Assembly (NCBI GenBank): GCA_937876435.1
Contig: CALEIL010000553.1
Span: 1-6,365 of the forward strand
Direction of reading: 5' to 3'
Length of the DNA: 6,365 nt
Origin: an uncultured Bacteroidota bacterium
GTDB lineage: Bacteria > Bacteroidota > Bacteroidia > Chitinophagales > Saprospiraceae
The stretch's first letter is position 1; each line of letters opens with the position of its first letter. Positions 1-5,556 of this stretch are shown one piece after another. The translations under genes were made by a program, and so were the position numbers. Under the pieces are notes generated by a model that made no database searches, was not told the origin of the DNA, and worked only from the letters and a program-made list of their open reading frames with translations.

Positions 1-2
1 AA

Positions 3-266
3 ACGTATTCCACGGTGGCCGAAATTGAAAATAAATTCCTGTTGACCTTTATCCGCGAGCTATCCAATGAACTTCCGGAAAAATGCCGGATGGTTTTTGT
101 CTACAACAAGTTGGAGGATCAATCCCTGGCAGACGTGGCAGCCCGAATGAACATTTCTCGGAAAACCGCTGAAGCTCACCTGACCAAAGCGCTTCGTTTT
201 ATCCGATTGAAATTGAGCAATTTTCTCAATGTATTGGTTCTGGTCGTTTTTTGGATGTGGTATTAG
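3..266 (+). CDS. ECF-type RNA polymerase sigma-70 factor, C-terminal fragment (5' end outside window)
   Basis: This is the tail of an extracytoplasmic-function sigma factor, the RNA polymerase subunit that selects promoters. The frame is open to the left edge, so the GTG at 15 is probably an internal valine and not the start. About 87 residues are visible. They contain sigma region 4: the stretch LPEKCRMVFVYNKLE followed by the helix-turn-helix SLADVAARMNISRKTAEAHL and the amphipathic KALRFIRLKL helix, which contact the -35-like element and beta flap in this family. The last 15 or so residues (NFLNVLVLVVFWMWY) are strongly hydrophobic, a tail often seen on Bacteroidota ECF sigma factors, many of which sit next to anti-sigma and SusC/SusD genes. 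No anti-sigma gene follows it here. The gene ends at TAG and converges on the minus-strand sulfur genes, so a functional link to them is not indicated. Family is clear; target regulon is unknown. Confidence 0.85.
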   Translation, partial: TYSTVAEIENKFLLTFIRELSNELPEKCRMVFVYNKLEDQSLADVAARMNISRKTAEAHLTKALRFIRLKLSNFLNVLVLVVFWMWY

Positions 267-279
267 TTAGGCAGCTAAC
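266..279 (+). other. Short inverted repeat at the sigma-factor stop codon
   Basis: GTTAG and CTAAC (5-bp arms) flank a GCAG loop, starting on the last base of the TAG stop. No T-run follows, so it is at best a weak terminator. It may be a chance dyad. Confidence 0.2.
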
Positions 280-434
280 ATACTTCCCAGAAATATCCTA
301 CTCATTGCCCAGGTGCGATGCTCAATCGAACGGAACTGCCCCGGGGTCAGATCACGGTGGAGGGCATTTGCCGTCCAGCCAGGCGGGATAGGATAGCACC
401 TTACACCTGACCGCCCCGGTTTGGTAAAATTCAC

Positions 435-500
435 GTAGTCAATCCTGAAACAATTTACCCACACAAGCCGACCTGGTAGAAAACAAACTTTATTGACTAC
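435..500. repeat. Perfect 9-bp inverted repeat with a 48-base spacer
   Basis: GTAGTCAAT at 435-443 is the exact reverse complement of ATTGACTAC at 492-500. The spacer is 48 bases and holds no gene. The arms could be ends of a small element or the base of an RNA stem. A 9-bp match in a 446-base gap can also arise by chance. Confidence 0.3.
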
Positions 501-585
501 AACTGTACTTTTTTTTGCAGAGCAGGGGCTGTACGTTTCCAGGACCGCTGGTTTTTCGCAATTGAAAATTAACGAGTTCTATCAT
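490..585 (-). CDS. Doubtful 31-codon ORF with a Shine-Dalgarno-like sequence
   Basis: An ATG at 585-583 opens a 31-residue frame that begins MIELVNFQLRKTSGPGN and ends at TAA (492-490). An AGGAGG lies on the same strand at 599-594, eight bases before the ATG. This is near-ideal spacing, although Bacteroidota rely little on such sites. The peptide is basic near its C-terminus (LCKKKYSCS), with two cysteines and no recognisable domain. It lies about 130 bases beyond the stop of the Crp/Fnr gene on the same strand and could be read from the same transcript. I would not call it a gene without conservation evidence. Confidence 0.12.
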   Translation of the reverse strand: MIELVNFQLRKTSGPGNVQPLLCKKKYSCSQ

Positions 586-668
586 CCGGTCTTCCTCCTT
601 CATCGAACGTTTACAAAATTTCGGCTAACACCATGACCGCCTCAGGGCAGGGCTCTCGGTTCCTTCAC

Positions 669-701
669 CACCCGTACGGGTGTTCCTGCCAGGGGGGCAG
701 G
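669..701 (-). terminator. Two tandem GC-rich hairpins just after the Crp/Fnr stop
   Basis: CCTGCC and GGCAGG (685-690 and 696-701) form a 6-bp stem with a 5-base loop, 11 bases past the stop codon of the regulator gene. Next to it lies a perfect 14-bp palindrome, CACCCGTACGGGTG (669-682). Neither is followed by a T-run on the minus strand, so these are not textbook intrinsic terminators. Their position after the last gene and between convergent transcription units makes transcript-end structure the simplest reading. Confidence 0.35.
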
Positions 702-712
702 ATTCCGTTTAG

Positions 713-1360
713 TCATCTCGTTTTCACGATAGGTTCCAACAATTCAATGTTGTTCCGATTCAGTCGGATCTTCCCGTTATTTTCAAAGGCTTTCAACAAC
801 CTGGAAATGACTACCCTGGAGGTATTCATTTCGGTGGCAATCTCTTTATGGGTCTTATTGATCGAAGTAGATCCGGTTACCTTACTGATCTCCATCAGGT
901 AGAGCTCCAATCGTTCGGACATATTCATAAACGCCAGACTGTCTATAGCCGCGAGGAGTTCGTTGAATCGGTAGTTGTAACTTTGAAACACAAAATTTCG
1001 CCAGGTTTTATATTTGCCCAACCATTCTTCCATCTTACCGACCGGGATCAGTGCCACCAATCCTTCGCTTTCCACGACTGCCCGTATTTCACTTTTTTGA
1101 TCCCCCATACAACACGCGAGGGTGACCACGCAGGTATCTCCTTTCTCGATGTGGTACAAGAACAATTCTCCCGCGTCGGGGTCCTCCCGCATGATCCGGA
1201 TCGCACCGCTGATAATCAAGGGCATAAAACGGATATACTGGCCTATTTCGATTAACGAATCGCCCTCTTTCAATTCTACAAACTTCGCCACCGAGGCGAT
1301 TTCAGTGATCAAAGCGTGTTCCAGGATACCCCTATATGCCTTGTACAACAAATCCTCCAT
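713..1360 (-). CDS. Crp/Fnr-family transcriptional regulator
   Basis: This 215-residue protein is a likely dimeric DNA-binding regulator. Residues about 20-110 form the cyclic-nucleotide-binding-like beta-barrel (VELKEGDSLIEIGQYIRFMPLIISGAIRI). A dimerisation helix spans about 110-140, and a winged helix-turn-helix lies at about 168-200, with recognition helix TSRVVISRLLKAFE. It lacks Fnr's N-terminal iron-sulfur cysteines but has C77, C83 and C84 in the barrel (GDTCVVTLACCMGDQKSEI), which could act as a thiol or persulfide sensor; that is inference. The frame extends upstream to a TTG at 1450, but the extra 30 residues do not look like this family and ATG at 1360 gives a normal family length, so I chose ATG. 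The gene is last in the sulfur gene series, 157 bases after the small YeeE gene. The likely target is the neighbouring sulfur genes. Confidence 0.88.
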   Translation of the reverse strand: MEDLLYKAYRGILEHALITEIASVAKFVELKEGDSLIEIGQYIRFMPLIISGAIRIMREDPDAGELFLYHIEKGDTCVVTLACCMGDQKSEIRAVVESEGLVALIPVGKMEEWLGKYKTWRNFVFQSYNYRFNELLAAIDSLAFMNMSERLELYLMEISKVTGSTSINKTHKEIATEMNTSRVVISRLLKAFENNGKIRLNRNNIELLEPIVKTR

Positions 1361-1460
1361 TATGAATGCATTTCTGTTCCCCGTCAGTCGGTCTTTCAAC
1401 ACTGACGCCTGATACGCAGTATCCTTCAATTTACTGAACCAGAAAGGCAAGCATCTTCTT

Positions 1461-1477
1461 CCATCCTATTTGGATGG
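1461..1477. other. Hairpin in the leader of the Crp/Fnr gene
   Basis: CCATCC and GGATGG form a perfect 6-bp stem around a TATTT loop. It is followed by TTTTCC on the plus strand but not by a T-run on the minus strand. It lies about 100 bases upstream of the regulator ATG and, if the promoter near 1499-1529 is real, inside its untranslated leader. It could be an attenuator, an mRNA-end structure for the YeeE gene, or a binding site. Confidence 0.3.
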
Positions 1478-1496
1478 TTTTCCTATAAATTATGTC

Positions 1497-1513
1497 CCGG
1501 AAAATAATTCCGG
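1497..1513. other. Hairpin/palindrome just after the small YeeE gene
   Basis: CCGGAA and TTCCGG form a perfect 6-bp dyad around AATAA, five bases past the stop codon of the 137-residue YeeE gene. It has the same 6-5-6 geometry as the hairpin 19 bases further on. It overlaps the possible -7 box at 1499-1506, so it may be an operator; it may also be an mRNA 3'-end stem. Confidence 0.3.
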
Positions 1514-1529
1514 AATATCAATGAGGCAA
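1499..1529 (-). promoter_or_regulatory. Candidate promoter for the Crp/Fnr gene (TTG-N20-TATTTTCC)
   Basis: On the minus strand TTG (1529-1527) is followed after exactly 20 bases by TATTTTCC (1506-1499), a partial match to the Bacteroidota -33 TTG / -7 TAnnTTTG pattern. The start point would fall near 1492, giving a leader of about 130 bases to the chosen ATG. The -33 part lies within the end of the previous gene. The same arrangement occurs before the 137-residue gene. Confidence 0.25.
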
Positions 1530-1931
1530 TTTGTCTCTGACCAGTCCGTAGATCCAGGTTCCGGATACTGCTCCTAAAATTACAATTAATATCGGAAAGT
1601 ATCCAGCACCTGCCAAAACAAACATAGGCCCGGGGCACGCACCAGCCAGAGCCCAACCCAAACCGAAAAGAATACCTCCGGCAAGGTATCTGGTGATACC
1701 TTTTTCCTTATCGGGGATGATGATCGGTTCCTGATTGATGTCCTTCATCTTCTTTCGTTTGATGTACTGGACCATGGGGATGCCCAGTATAAGCGCCGAT
1801 CCCATTAGTCCGTACATATGAAAGGACTGAAATTGGAACATTTCGTATATCCTGAACCAGGAAGCGGCTTCTGATTTGTACATCACAATCCCAAAAAACA
1901 AGCCGATGAATAGGAAAAATATTTGTTTCAT
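1518..1931 (-). CDS. YeeE/YedE-type (DUF6691-like) membrane protein, small C-terminal-half subunit
   Basis: This 137-residue inner-membrane protein resembles one half of the YeeE/YedE family, whose full-length members import thiosulfate or related sulfur species. Four membrane segments are visible at about residues 3-19, 38-57, 80-98 and 108-130. Between the second and third is a charged cytosolic-looking loop (YIKRKKMKDINQEP, then IIPDKEKG). The family hallmark is the short motif LAGACPGPMF with C99, placed where YeeE carries one of the conserved cysteines that pass sulfur through the pore. Full-length YeeE proteins are more than twice this size, so this probably works with the 185-residue neighbour transcribed just before it, 149 bases away. 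Such pairs of half-size genes are common in bacteria next to sulfur-oxidation genes. The substrate could be thiosulfate, persulfide-type sulfur or another sulfur anion; the sequence does not say which, or in which direction. Confidence 0.8.
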   Translation of the reverse strand: MKQIFFLFIGLFFGIVMYKSEAASWFRIYEMFQFQSFHMYGLMGSALILGIPMVQYIKRKKMKDINQEPIIIPDKEKGITRYLAGGILFGLGWALAGACPGPMFVLAGAGYFPILIVILGAVSGTWIYGLVRDKLPH

Positions 1932-1970
1932 AATTTGAATTCATGTTTAAATATGAGGAAGACCTACAAG

Positions 1971-2001
1971 GGAAAATACCAATTACCCGATGCCAATGCA
2001 A
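1971..2001 (-). promoter_or_regulatory. Candidate promoter for the 137-residue YeeE gene (TTG-N20-TATTTTCC)
   Basis: TTG (2001-1999) and TATTTTCC (1978-1971) are 20 bases apart on the minus strand. This would start transcription near 1964, about 33 bases before the ATG at 1931. It is a partial fit to the Bacteroidota promoter pattern, supported by the identical arrangement before the Crp/Fnr gene. Confidence 0.28.
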
Positions 2002-2006
2002 TAGGT

Positions 2007-2019
2007 TTTTCCCGGAAAA
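2007..2019. promoter_or_regulatory. Palindrome upstream of the small YeeE gene
   Basis: TTTTCC and GGAAAA flank a single C, giving a 13-base dyad. It lies six bases upstream of the possible -33 element at 1999-2001, a position suitable for an activator. A related sequence, GGGAAAATACC, lies at 1970-1980 in the same gap. No known regulator motif is recognised. Confidence 0.2.
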
Positions 2020-2080
2020 TCTCAGTCCCTCCATTAGACTTCAGACCTCCCGGTCATCATGGATCTTAAGGATTTTCCCA

Positions 2081-2638
2081 TTAAAAAATCAAAGGAAATA
2101 ACAGGTGCACCATCGTAAGGCCGCCTATAAAAAACCCTACGGTGGCGATAAGTGAAGGGAGTTGAAGATTGCTGATCCCCGATATCGAGTGACCCGAGGT
2201 ACACCCTCCGGCGTATCGCGCACCAAAGCCTACCAATAGACCCCCTACCAATAAAATTATTAAGGTAAAAGGGGAGGAAAAGGCTTCGGGGCCAAACAGC
2301 TCCGTAGGAACATAGGCCGCTCCAGCGCTTTCAAACCCATGCTCCTGCAGGACCGCTATGGTCTTTTCACTGATATCAGGGATTTGGTTATTGGACAAAA
2401 AACGGGACCCCACCAGGCCACCGAGTATTGCTCCGATGACGACCATGAGATTCCATTGTTGTGATTTCCAGTCAAATTTGAAAAAGTCAGAGAATTTACC
2501 AGCTCCGCAAAGCGTGCACATCGTCCTCAGATTGGAGGACATACCAAAATTTTTGCCGGAATACAGCAAAATAAACATGATTAACGCAATCAGAGGCCCT
2601 CCTACGTACCAGGGCCAGGGTTGTGTGATCCATTCCAT
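2081..2638 (-). CDS. YeeE/YedE-type membrane protein, larger N-terminal-half subunit
   Basis: This 185-residue membrane protein of the YeeE/YedE (sulphur transport) family probably moves thiosulfate or a related reduced sulfur species through the inner membrane. Hydrophobic segments lie at about residues 11-27, 63-80, 123-140 and 160-182. The strongest family marker is GFGARYAGGCTSGHSISGIS at about 137-156, with C146 in the conserved GGCTSGH loop. A second pair of cysteines, C41 and C44 (TMCTLCGAG), sits in the loop after the first membrane segment. Together with C99 of the neighbouring 137-residue protein these match the idea of a cysteine relay for sulfur transfer known for YeeE. It begins at an ATG (2638) and ends at TAA. 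It follows the SQR gene by 175 bases and precedes the second half by 149, so the pair is probably co-transcribed and may form one transporter. Confidence 0.85.
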   Translation of the reverse strand: MEWITQPWPWYVGGPLIALIMFILLYSGKNFGMSSNLRTMCTLCGAGKFSDFFKFDWKSQQWNLMVVIGAILGGLVGSRFLSNNQIPDISEKTIAVLQEHGFESAGAAYVPTELFGPEAFSSPFTLIILLVGGLLVGFGARYAGGCTSGHSISGISNLQLPSLIATVGFFIGGLTMVHLLFPLIF

Positions 2639-2728
2639 ATGAATTAAAATCTGTTTTGTAAGTTAGTTAAAGTAATCCGATCCTTATTCTTACCCGGGGA
2701 AAGTTGTCAGATAGAATGAAACTTCCAT

Positions 2729-2749
2729 TCCGGACAAAATGTTCCGAAG
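2729..2749. promoter_or_regulatory. Imperfect inverted repeat between SQR and the first YeeE gene
   Basis: TTCCGGACA and TGTTCCGAA flank AAA, with 7 of 9 positions complementary. It lies about 90-110 bases upstream of the YeeE start. The TTCCGG core also occurs in the dyad at 1497-1513. It may be an operator or a weak hairpin; no known motif is matched. The rest of the 175-base gap (2639-2813) holds no gene and no clear intrinsic terminator. Confidence 0.22.
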
Positions 2750-2813
2750 AAGGTCCGACCAGGCCTCCGGGCGTAGAGAAATAGTGAGATTTTTTTTATT
2801 GCTATAAATTCAT

Positions 2814-4046
2814 TCAGACATCCTTACCCTTCATCATTTTGTTCCAATATAGATACGGCAGGATATATTTTTTGAGAATCCAAAGTCGCCAATGTTCTTT
2901 GTGGCTGTTGAAAACGAGCATCGATTTTAACTTGGGATCGGGTGTGAATTCATTTTTGTAGTTGAATTCTGCCAAAACCATTTTGCCATATCCTGTGATC
3001 AGTGGGCAGGAAGAATATCCCTCGTAAGACTTGTCGTCCGCTTTTTTACCCCTCATTAAATTCAGGATATTGTTCACCACGACAGGAGCCTGTTTCCGGA
3101 TGGCTGCGCCGGTCTTGGCGGTTGGTAGCCCGGCCACATCCCCGATTCCAAATACGTTCTCGTACCGTGGATGCTGCATACTGTGGATATCTACTTCGAG
3201 CCAACCCTGTTCGTTGGACAGGTCTGAATGTTGAATAAACGAAGGAGCCGTCTGGGGTGGAGCCAGGTGTAAGAGATCAAAGGGCATTTCGACCAGTTGG
3301 GCCTCTTCGTTTTTGACTTCCGATTCATTGGTACTCTTCTTTTTAAAATAAATAATTTTATTATCCGGATCTATTTTGACCGGAGCTAAGAGAGGTTTGA
3401 AGTCGATGTGATATCTCTTCAAAACCTCGTTCAGGGTATCTGCTACTTTTTTTATTCCGAATATCACCGATCCTGGTGTGGCAAAGGTGATATTGGTTTT
3501 ATTCAGCAAGTCATTTTTCCGGAAGTAATCTCCGGCCAGATACAGGATTTTCTGAGGGGCTCCCCCGCATTTAATCGGCGTATCCGGCTGTGTAAAGATG
3601 GCATTGCCTCCTTTGAAATTTTTCAGACACTCCCAGGTATGCCTGGGGTTTATATAATTGCTGCATACCACGCCCTGGTCCAGGCCTTCCTTCAAACCTT
3701 CGATCATGGAATAATCGTATACGAGTCCTGGCGACAGTATCAGATAATCGTATCCGATGGTCATCCCCGTATTCAGCTCAACTTTTGAATCTTCAGGGTG
3801 GAGTACCGAGACGGATTCCTGGATCCATTTTGCTCGTGCCGGGATCAGTGATTTCATCGGCCTAACCGTCTTTTCAAAATCGTAGGTTCCAGCGCCAACC
3901 AGGGTCCAGGCTGGCTGATAGTAATGGTTTGCAGCAGGGTCAATAATAGCGATGTCCAGCGAAGGATTTGCACGCAACAACTGACTCGCTGCCATAATAC
4001 CCCCTGTACCTGCTCCGACGATGACGATTTGATAATGCGATTTCAT
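2814..4046 (-). CDS. sqr: Sulfide:quinone oxidoreductase (type II-like, FAD-dependent)
   Basis: SQR oxidises sulfide at a membrane-associated FAD enzyme, passes electrons to the quinone pool and hands the sulfane sulfur to an acceptor (a thiol or sulfite). The 410 residues start with the dinucleotide-binding motif VIVGAGTGGIMAA (about 8-20), followed by HYYQPAWTLVGAG (41-53), a signature of the mitochondrial-type enzymes. The two redox cysteines are visible: C160 in TPIKCGGAPQKILYL and C347 in SSCPLITGYGKMVLAEF. The second FAD motif is VFGIGDVAGLPTAKTGAA (about 298-315). The C-terminus (residues about 385-405, rich in W, Y, L and K) suits monotopic membrane attachment. C128 (GVVCSNY) is an extra cysteine in a position where type I bacterial SQRs have a third one. 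The gene lies 52 bases after the persulfide dioxygenase-rhodanese gene, whose substrate it would supply. Flavocytochrome c is a less likely alternative given these motifs. Confidence 0.93.
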   Translation of the reverse strand: MKSHYQIVIVGAGTGGIMAASQLLRANPSLDIAIIDPAANHYYQPAWTLVGAGTYDFEKTVRPMKSLIPARAKWIQESVSVLHPEDSKVELNTGMTIGYDYLILSPGLVYDYSMIEGLKEGLDQGVVCSNYINPRHTWECLKNFKGGNAIFTQPDTPIKCGGAPQKILYLAGDYFRKNDLLNKTNITFATPGSVIFGIKKVADTLNEVLKRYHIDFKPLLAPVKIDPDNKIIYFKKKSTNESEVKNEEAQLVEMPFDLLHLAPPQTAPSFIQHSDLSNEQGWLEVDIHSMQHPRYENVFGIGDVAGLPTAKTGAAIRKQAPVVVNNILNLMRGKKADDKSYEGYSSCPLITGYGKMVLAEFNYKNEFTPDPKLKSMLVFNSHKEHWRLWILKKYILPYLYWNKMMKGKDV

Positions 4047-4069
4047 AGTGTATTGATTTATAAGTTAGT

Positions 4070-4102
4070 AGGAAATACCTGTCCCGGACTGATTATTCTC
4101 AA
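4070..4102 (-). promoter_or_regulatory. Weak candidate internal promoter before sqr
   Basis: TTG (4102-4100) and TATTTCCT (4077-4070) are 22 bases apart on the minus strand. They resemble the TTG-N20-TATTTTCC pairs upstream of the small YeeE and Crp/Fnr genes but have a wider spacer. The start point would fall about 20 bases before the sqr ATG. Confidence 0.15.
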
Positions 4103-4109
4103 TTGAGAA
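4096..4109. promoter_or_regulatory. Perfect 14-bp palindrome across the dioxygenase-rhodanese stop codon
   Basis: TTCTCAATTGAGAA is a perfect palindrome that includes the TGA stop of the upstream gene and lies 50-63 bases before the sqr ATG. It overlaps the weak -33 TTG there. About 0.4 palindromes of this length are expected by chance in a window this size, so it is a candidate operator only. Confidence 0.2.
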
Positions 4110-5490
4110 CCGGAACCGCTTTTTCCTGCCATTCCTGCATTCCTCCGGGATAGTTTTTGATATTGTCAAACCCATTCCGTCTCAATATGGAGTACGCAAT
4201 GGTGGCCCGATCTCCGGACTGGCAATGGAGGATAACCGGTTTGTCTTTTGGTATTTCATCGAGATTTGCAGGCAATGTTCCAAAAAAGACGTGTTTGGCT
4301 CCGGGAACACGACTGATTTTGAATTCGTTCTCGCCCCGGACGTCGATGATTTGCACCTCGTCATTTCCCACATTGTTTTGGAAGCCTTCAAAACCGATTT
4401 CGTCGACGGTTTCAAGGTCCACGCCCAGATCTTCGACCTTATTGACATAACCGTATATATTGTCCATGCCGATTCGCATCAATTTCCGGGTCAGGTCCTC
4501 CATCTGATCGTCATCCGCCACCAGCATAAATTGTTCCTCGTAATTCAGAATCCAACCTGCCCATGTGGAGAAGGAATTTTTCCCCTGGATGTTGATGCTT
4601 CCAGGAATAAATCCCTGTGCAAATTCCGATTTATCCCGGGCATCGATGACCTTCATTCCGTTGTGATACGCGGTCAAAAACTGCTCTTTGGTCAATAGCG
4701 GGTGTTTGGGGACTTCCACCAGGAGTGGACGTTTCACTTTGTTGAGGTGTTTCATCATGGCGAAATACCGGGGGGGCTCGGGTTGGCCTTCGAGTAGAAA
4801 ATCCACAAATCCTTCTTCATCATTTTCGTATTGAAACGCCCAATTTCGGATTTTCTCGTAGCCTACCGTAGAGACGGGTACCGCTCCGAGTGATTTTCCA
4901 CAGGCCGAACCCGCGCCGTGTGCAGGCCATACCTGGACGTAATCCGGAAGTTTGGCAAAACGCCGGATGGATTCGTACATTTGATGTGCTCCCACTTCCT
5001 GTGTACCGATTAGCCCGGCTGCTTTTTCAAGCAAATCAGGGCGTCCGATATCACCCACAAAAACAAAGTCCCCCGTAAACACCATCACCGGTTTGTCCGT
5101 GGCAGGATGGTCCGTCAGTAAGAAACTGATACTCTCAGGCGTGTGCCCGGGAGTATGTAAGACCTCCAGCGTGAGATTTCCAACATGGATAAGATCACCG
5201 TGTTTCAATCCCTGGTGCGGGAATTCGTATTGCCAGGTTTCTCCCCCCTCATCGGAAAGGTAAAGTTCTGCCCCTGTGACTGCAGCTAGTTCACGCGAGC
5301 CACTGAGAAAATCAGCGTGGATATGTGTCTCTGCGATGTGGGTAATTCGCAGACCATTTTCCTTCGCAACTTTGAGATAGACATCAATATCGCGCTGAGC
5401 GTCGATCACAATGGCTTCTCCTTTCACCTGGCAACCTACCAGATAACTGGCCTGGGCCAGGGTTTTGTCATAAATATGTTTGAAATACAT
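4099..5490 (-). CDS. CstB-like persulfide dioxygenase-rhodanese fusion (MBL fold, pseudo-rhodanese, rhodanese)
   Basis: The 463-residue protein joins a metallo-beta-lactamase-fold persulfide dioxygenase to two rhodanese-like domains, the plan of S. aureus CstB. The first domain (about 1-230) has THIHADFLSG with H56, H58 and D60; HTPGHTPES with H116; TGDFVFVGDIGRPDL with D141; and WPAHGAGSACGK with H191. By comparison with ETHE1, H56, H116 and D141 should bind the single iron. Residues about 262-350 form a rhodanese fold without the catalytic cysteine (FMLVADDDQ in its place). Residues about 375-463 form a rhodanese with the active loop HCQSGDRA, C423. Known relatives oxidise low-molecular-weight persulfides to sulfite, and CstB yields thiosulfate. 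The location is cytosolic, with no signal peptide. The start is the ATG at 5490. It follows tauE by 95 bases, a gap that holds a good promoter and palindrome. The thiol carrier (CoA, cysteine or bacillithiol) cannot be told from sequence. Confidence 0.92.
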   Translation of the reverse strand: MYFKHIYDKTLAQASYLVGCQVKGEAIVIDAQRDIDVYLKVAKENGLRITHIAETHIHADFLSGSRELAAVTGAELYLSDEGGETWQYEFPHQGLKHGDLIHVGNLTLEVLHTPGHTPESISFLLTDHPATDKPVMVFTGDFVFVGDIGRPDLLEKAAGLIGTQEVGAHQMYESIRRFAKLPDYVQVWPAHGAGSACGKSLGAVPVSTVGYEKIRNWAFQYENDEEGFVDFLLEGQPEPPRYFAMMKHLNKVKRPLLVEVPKHPLLTKEQFLTAYHNGMKVIDARDKSEFAQGFIPGSINIQGKNSFSTWAGWILNYEEQFMLVADDDQMEDLTRKLMRIGMDNIYGYVNKVEDLGVDLETVDEIGFEGFQNNVGNDEVQIIDVRGENEFKISRVPGAKHVFFGTLPANLDEIPKDKPVILHCQSGDRATIAYSILRRNGFDNIKNYPGGMQEWQEKAVPVLN

Positions 5491-5526
5491 GATGAATAAA
5501 TTTTAATGTTTTCTAATCTGCTATTG

Positions 5527-5534
5527 CAAAGGTA
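5527..5534 (-). promoter_or_regulatory. Bacteroidota -7 promoter box upstream of the dioxygenase-rhodanese gene
   Basis: TACCTTTG on the minus strand (5534-5527) matches the Bacteroidota -7 consensus TAnnTTTG exactly. Transcription would start near 5522-5524, leaving a leader of about 33 bases to the ATG at 5490. No TTG lies at the usual -33 distance, only GTG-like sequence, which suits a promoter that needs an activator. Confidence 0.5.
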
Positions 5535-5556
5535 ATGGGTCTTAATCCGGAACACG

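Larger units (their letters stand above)
267..712. other. 446-base gap without a convincing gene; GC-rich, with several dyads
   Basis: I see no recognisable protein here. A 65-codon minus-strand open frame covers 267-464, but its translation resembles no family I know and it is rich in G, P, R and W, as expected of a GC-rich non-coding stretch. Positions about 301-420 are visibly richer in G+C than the flanking genes. Dyads include CCCCGGGG (339-346), GGCA/TGCC (363-366 with 369-372), GGTCAG/CTGACC (345-350 with 407-412) and GTAGTCAAT/ATTGACTAC (435-443 with 492-500). A diverged copy of the motif near 401-419 recurs near 625-645. Possible explanations are a decayed insertion sequence or group II intron, a structured RNA on the minus strand, or simply the 3' regions of two convergent genes. 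None is established. Confidence 0.5.

Noticed and set aside
267..464. 65-codon minus-strand open frame as a gene
   Set aside because: No recognisable family, composition expected of GC-rich non-coding DNA, no supporting start signal, and it ends against the sigma-gene stop.
493..517. Promoter from TTG (494-495 region) to TACTTTTTTTTG
   Set aside because: The elements are only about 10 bases apart, too close for a Bacteroidota -33/-7 pair, and no gene follows on the plus strand.
669..701. Group II intron domain V or a CRISPR-like repeat
   Set aside because: No AGC-triad domain V stem with the expected pairing could be built and there is no reverse transcriptase frame; there are no regularly spaced repeats either.
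848..1255. 135-codon plus-strand frame opposite the Crp/Fnr gene
   Set aside because: Antisense shadow of a well-supported regulator gene; no domain recognised.
1361..1450. TTG start for the Crp/Fnr protein, adding 30 N-terminal residues
   Set aside because: The added residues do not resemble the family, TTG starts are rare, and ATG at 1360 gives a standard-length protein.
1708..2034. 108-codon minus-strand frame overlapping the small YeeE gene
   Set aside because: It is a shadow frame: the overlapping 137-residue protein has a clear family match and membrane segments, while this frame has none.
4225..4698. 157-codon plus-strand frame opposite the rhodanese domains
   Set aside because: Antisense shadow; the minus-strand protein has an intact rhodanese active loop and fold motifs in this stretch.
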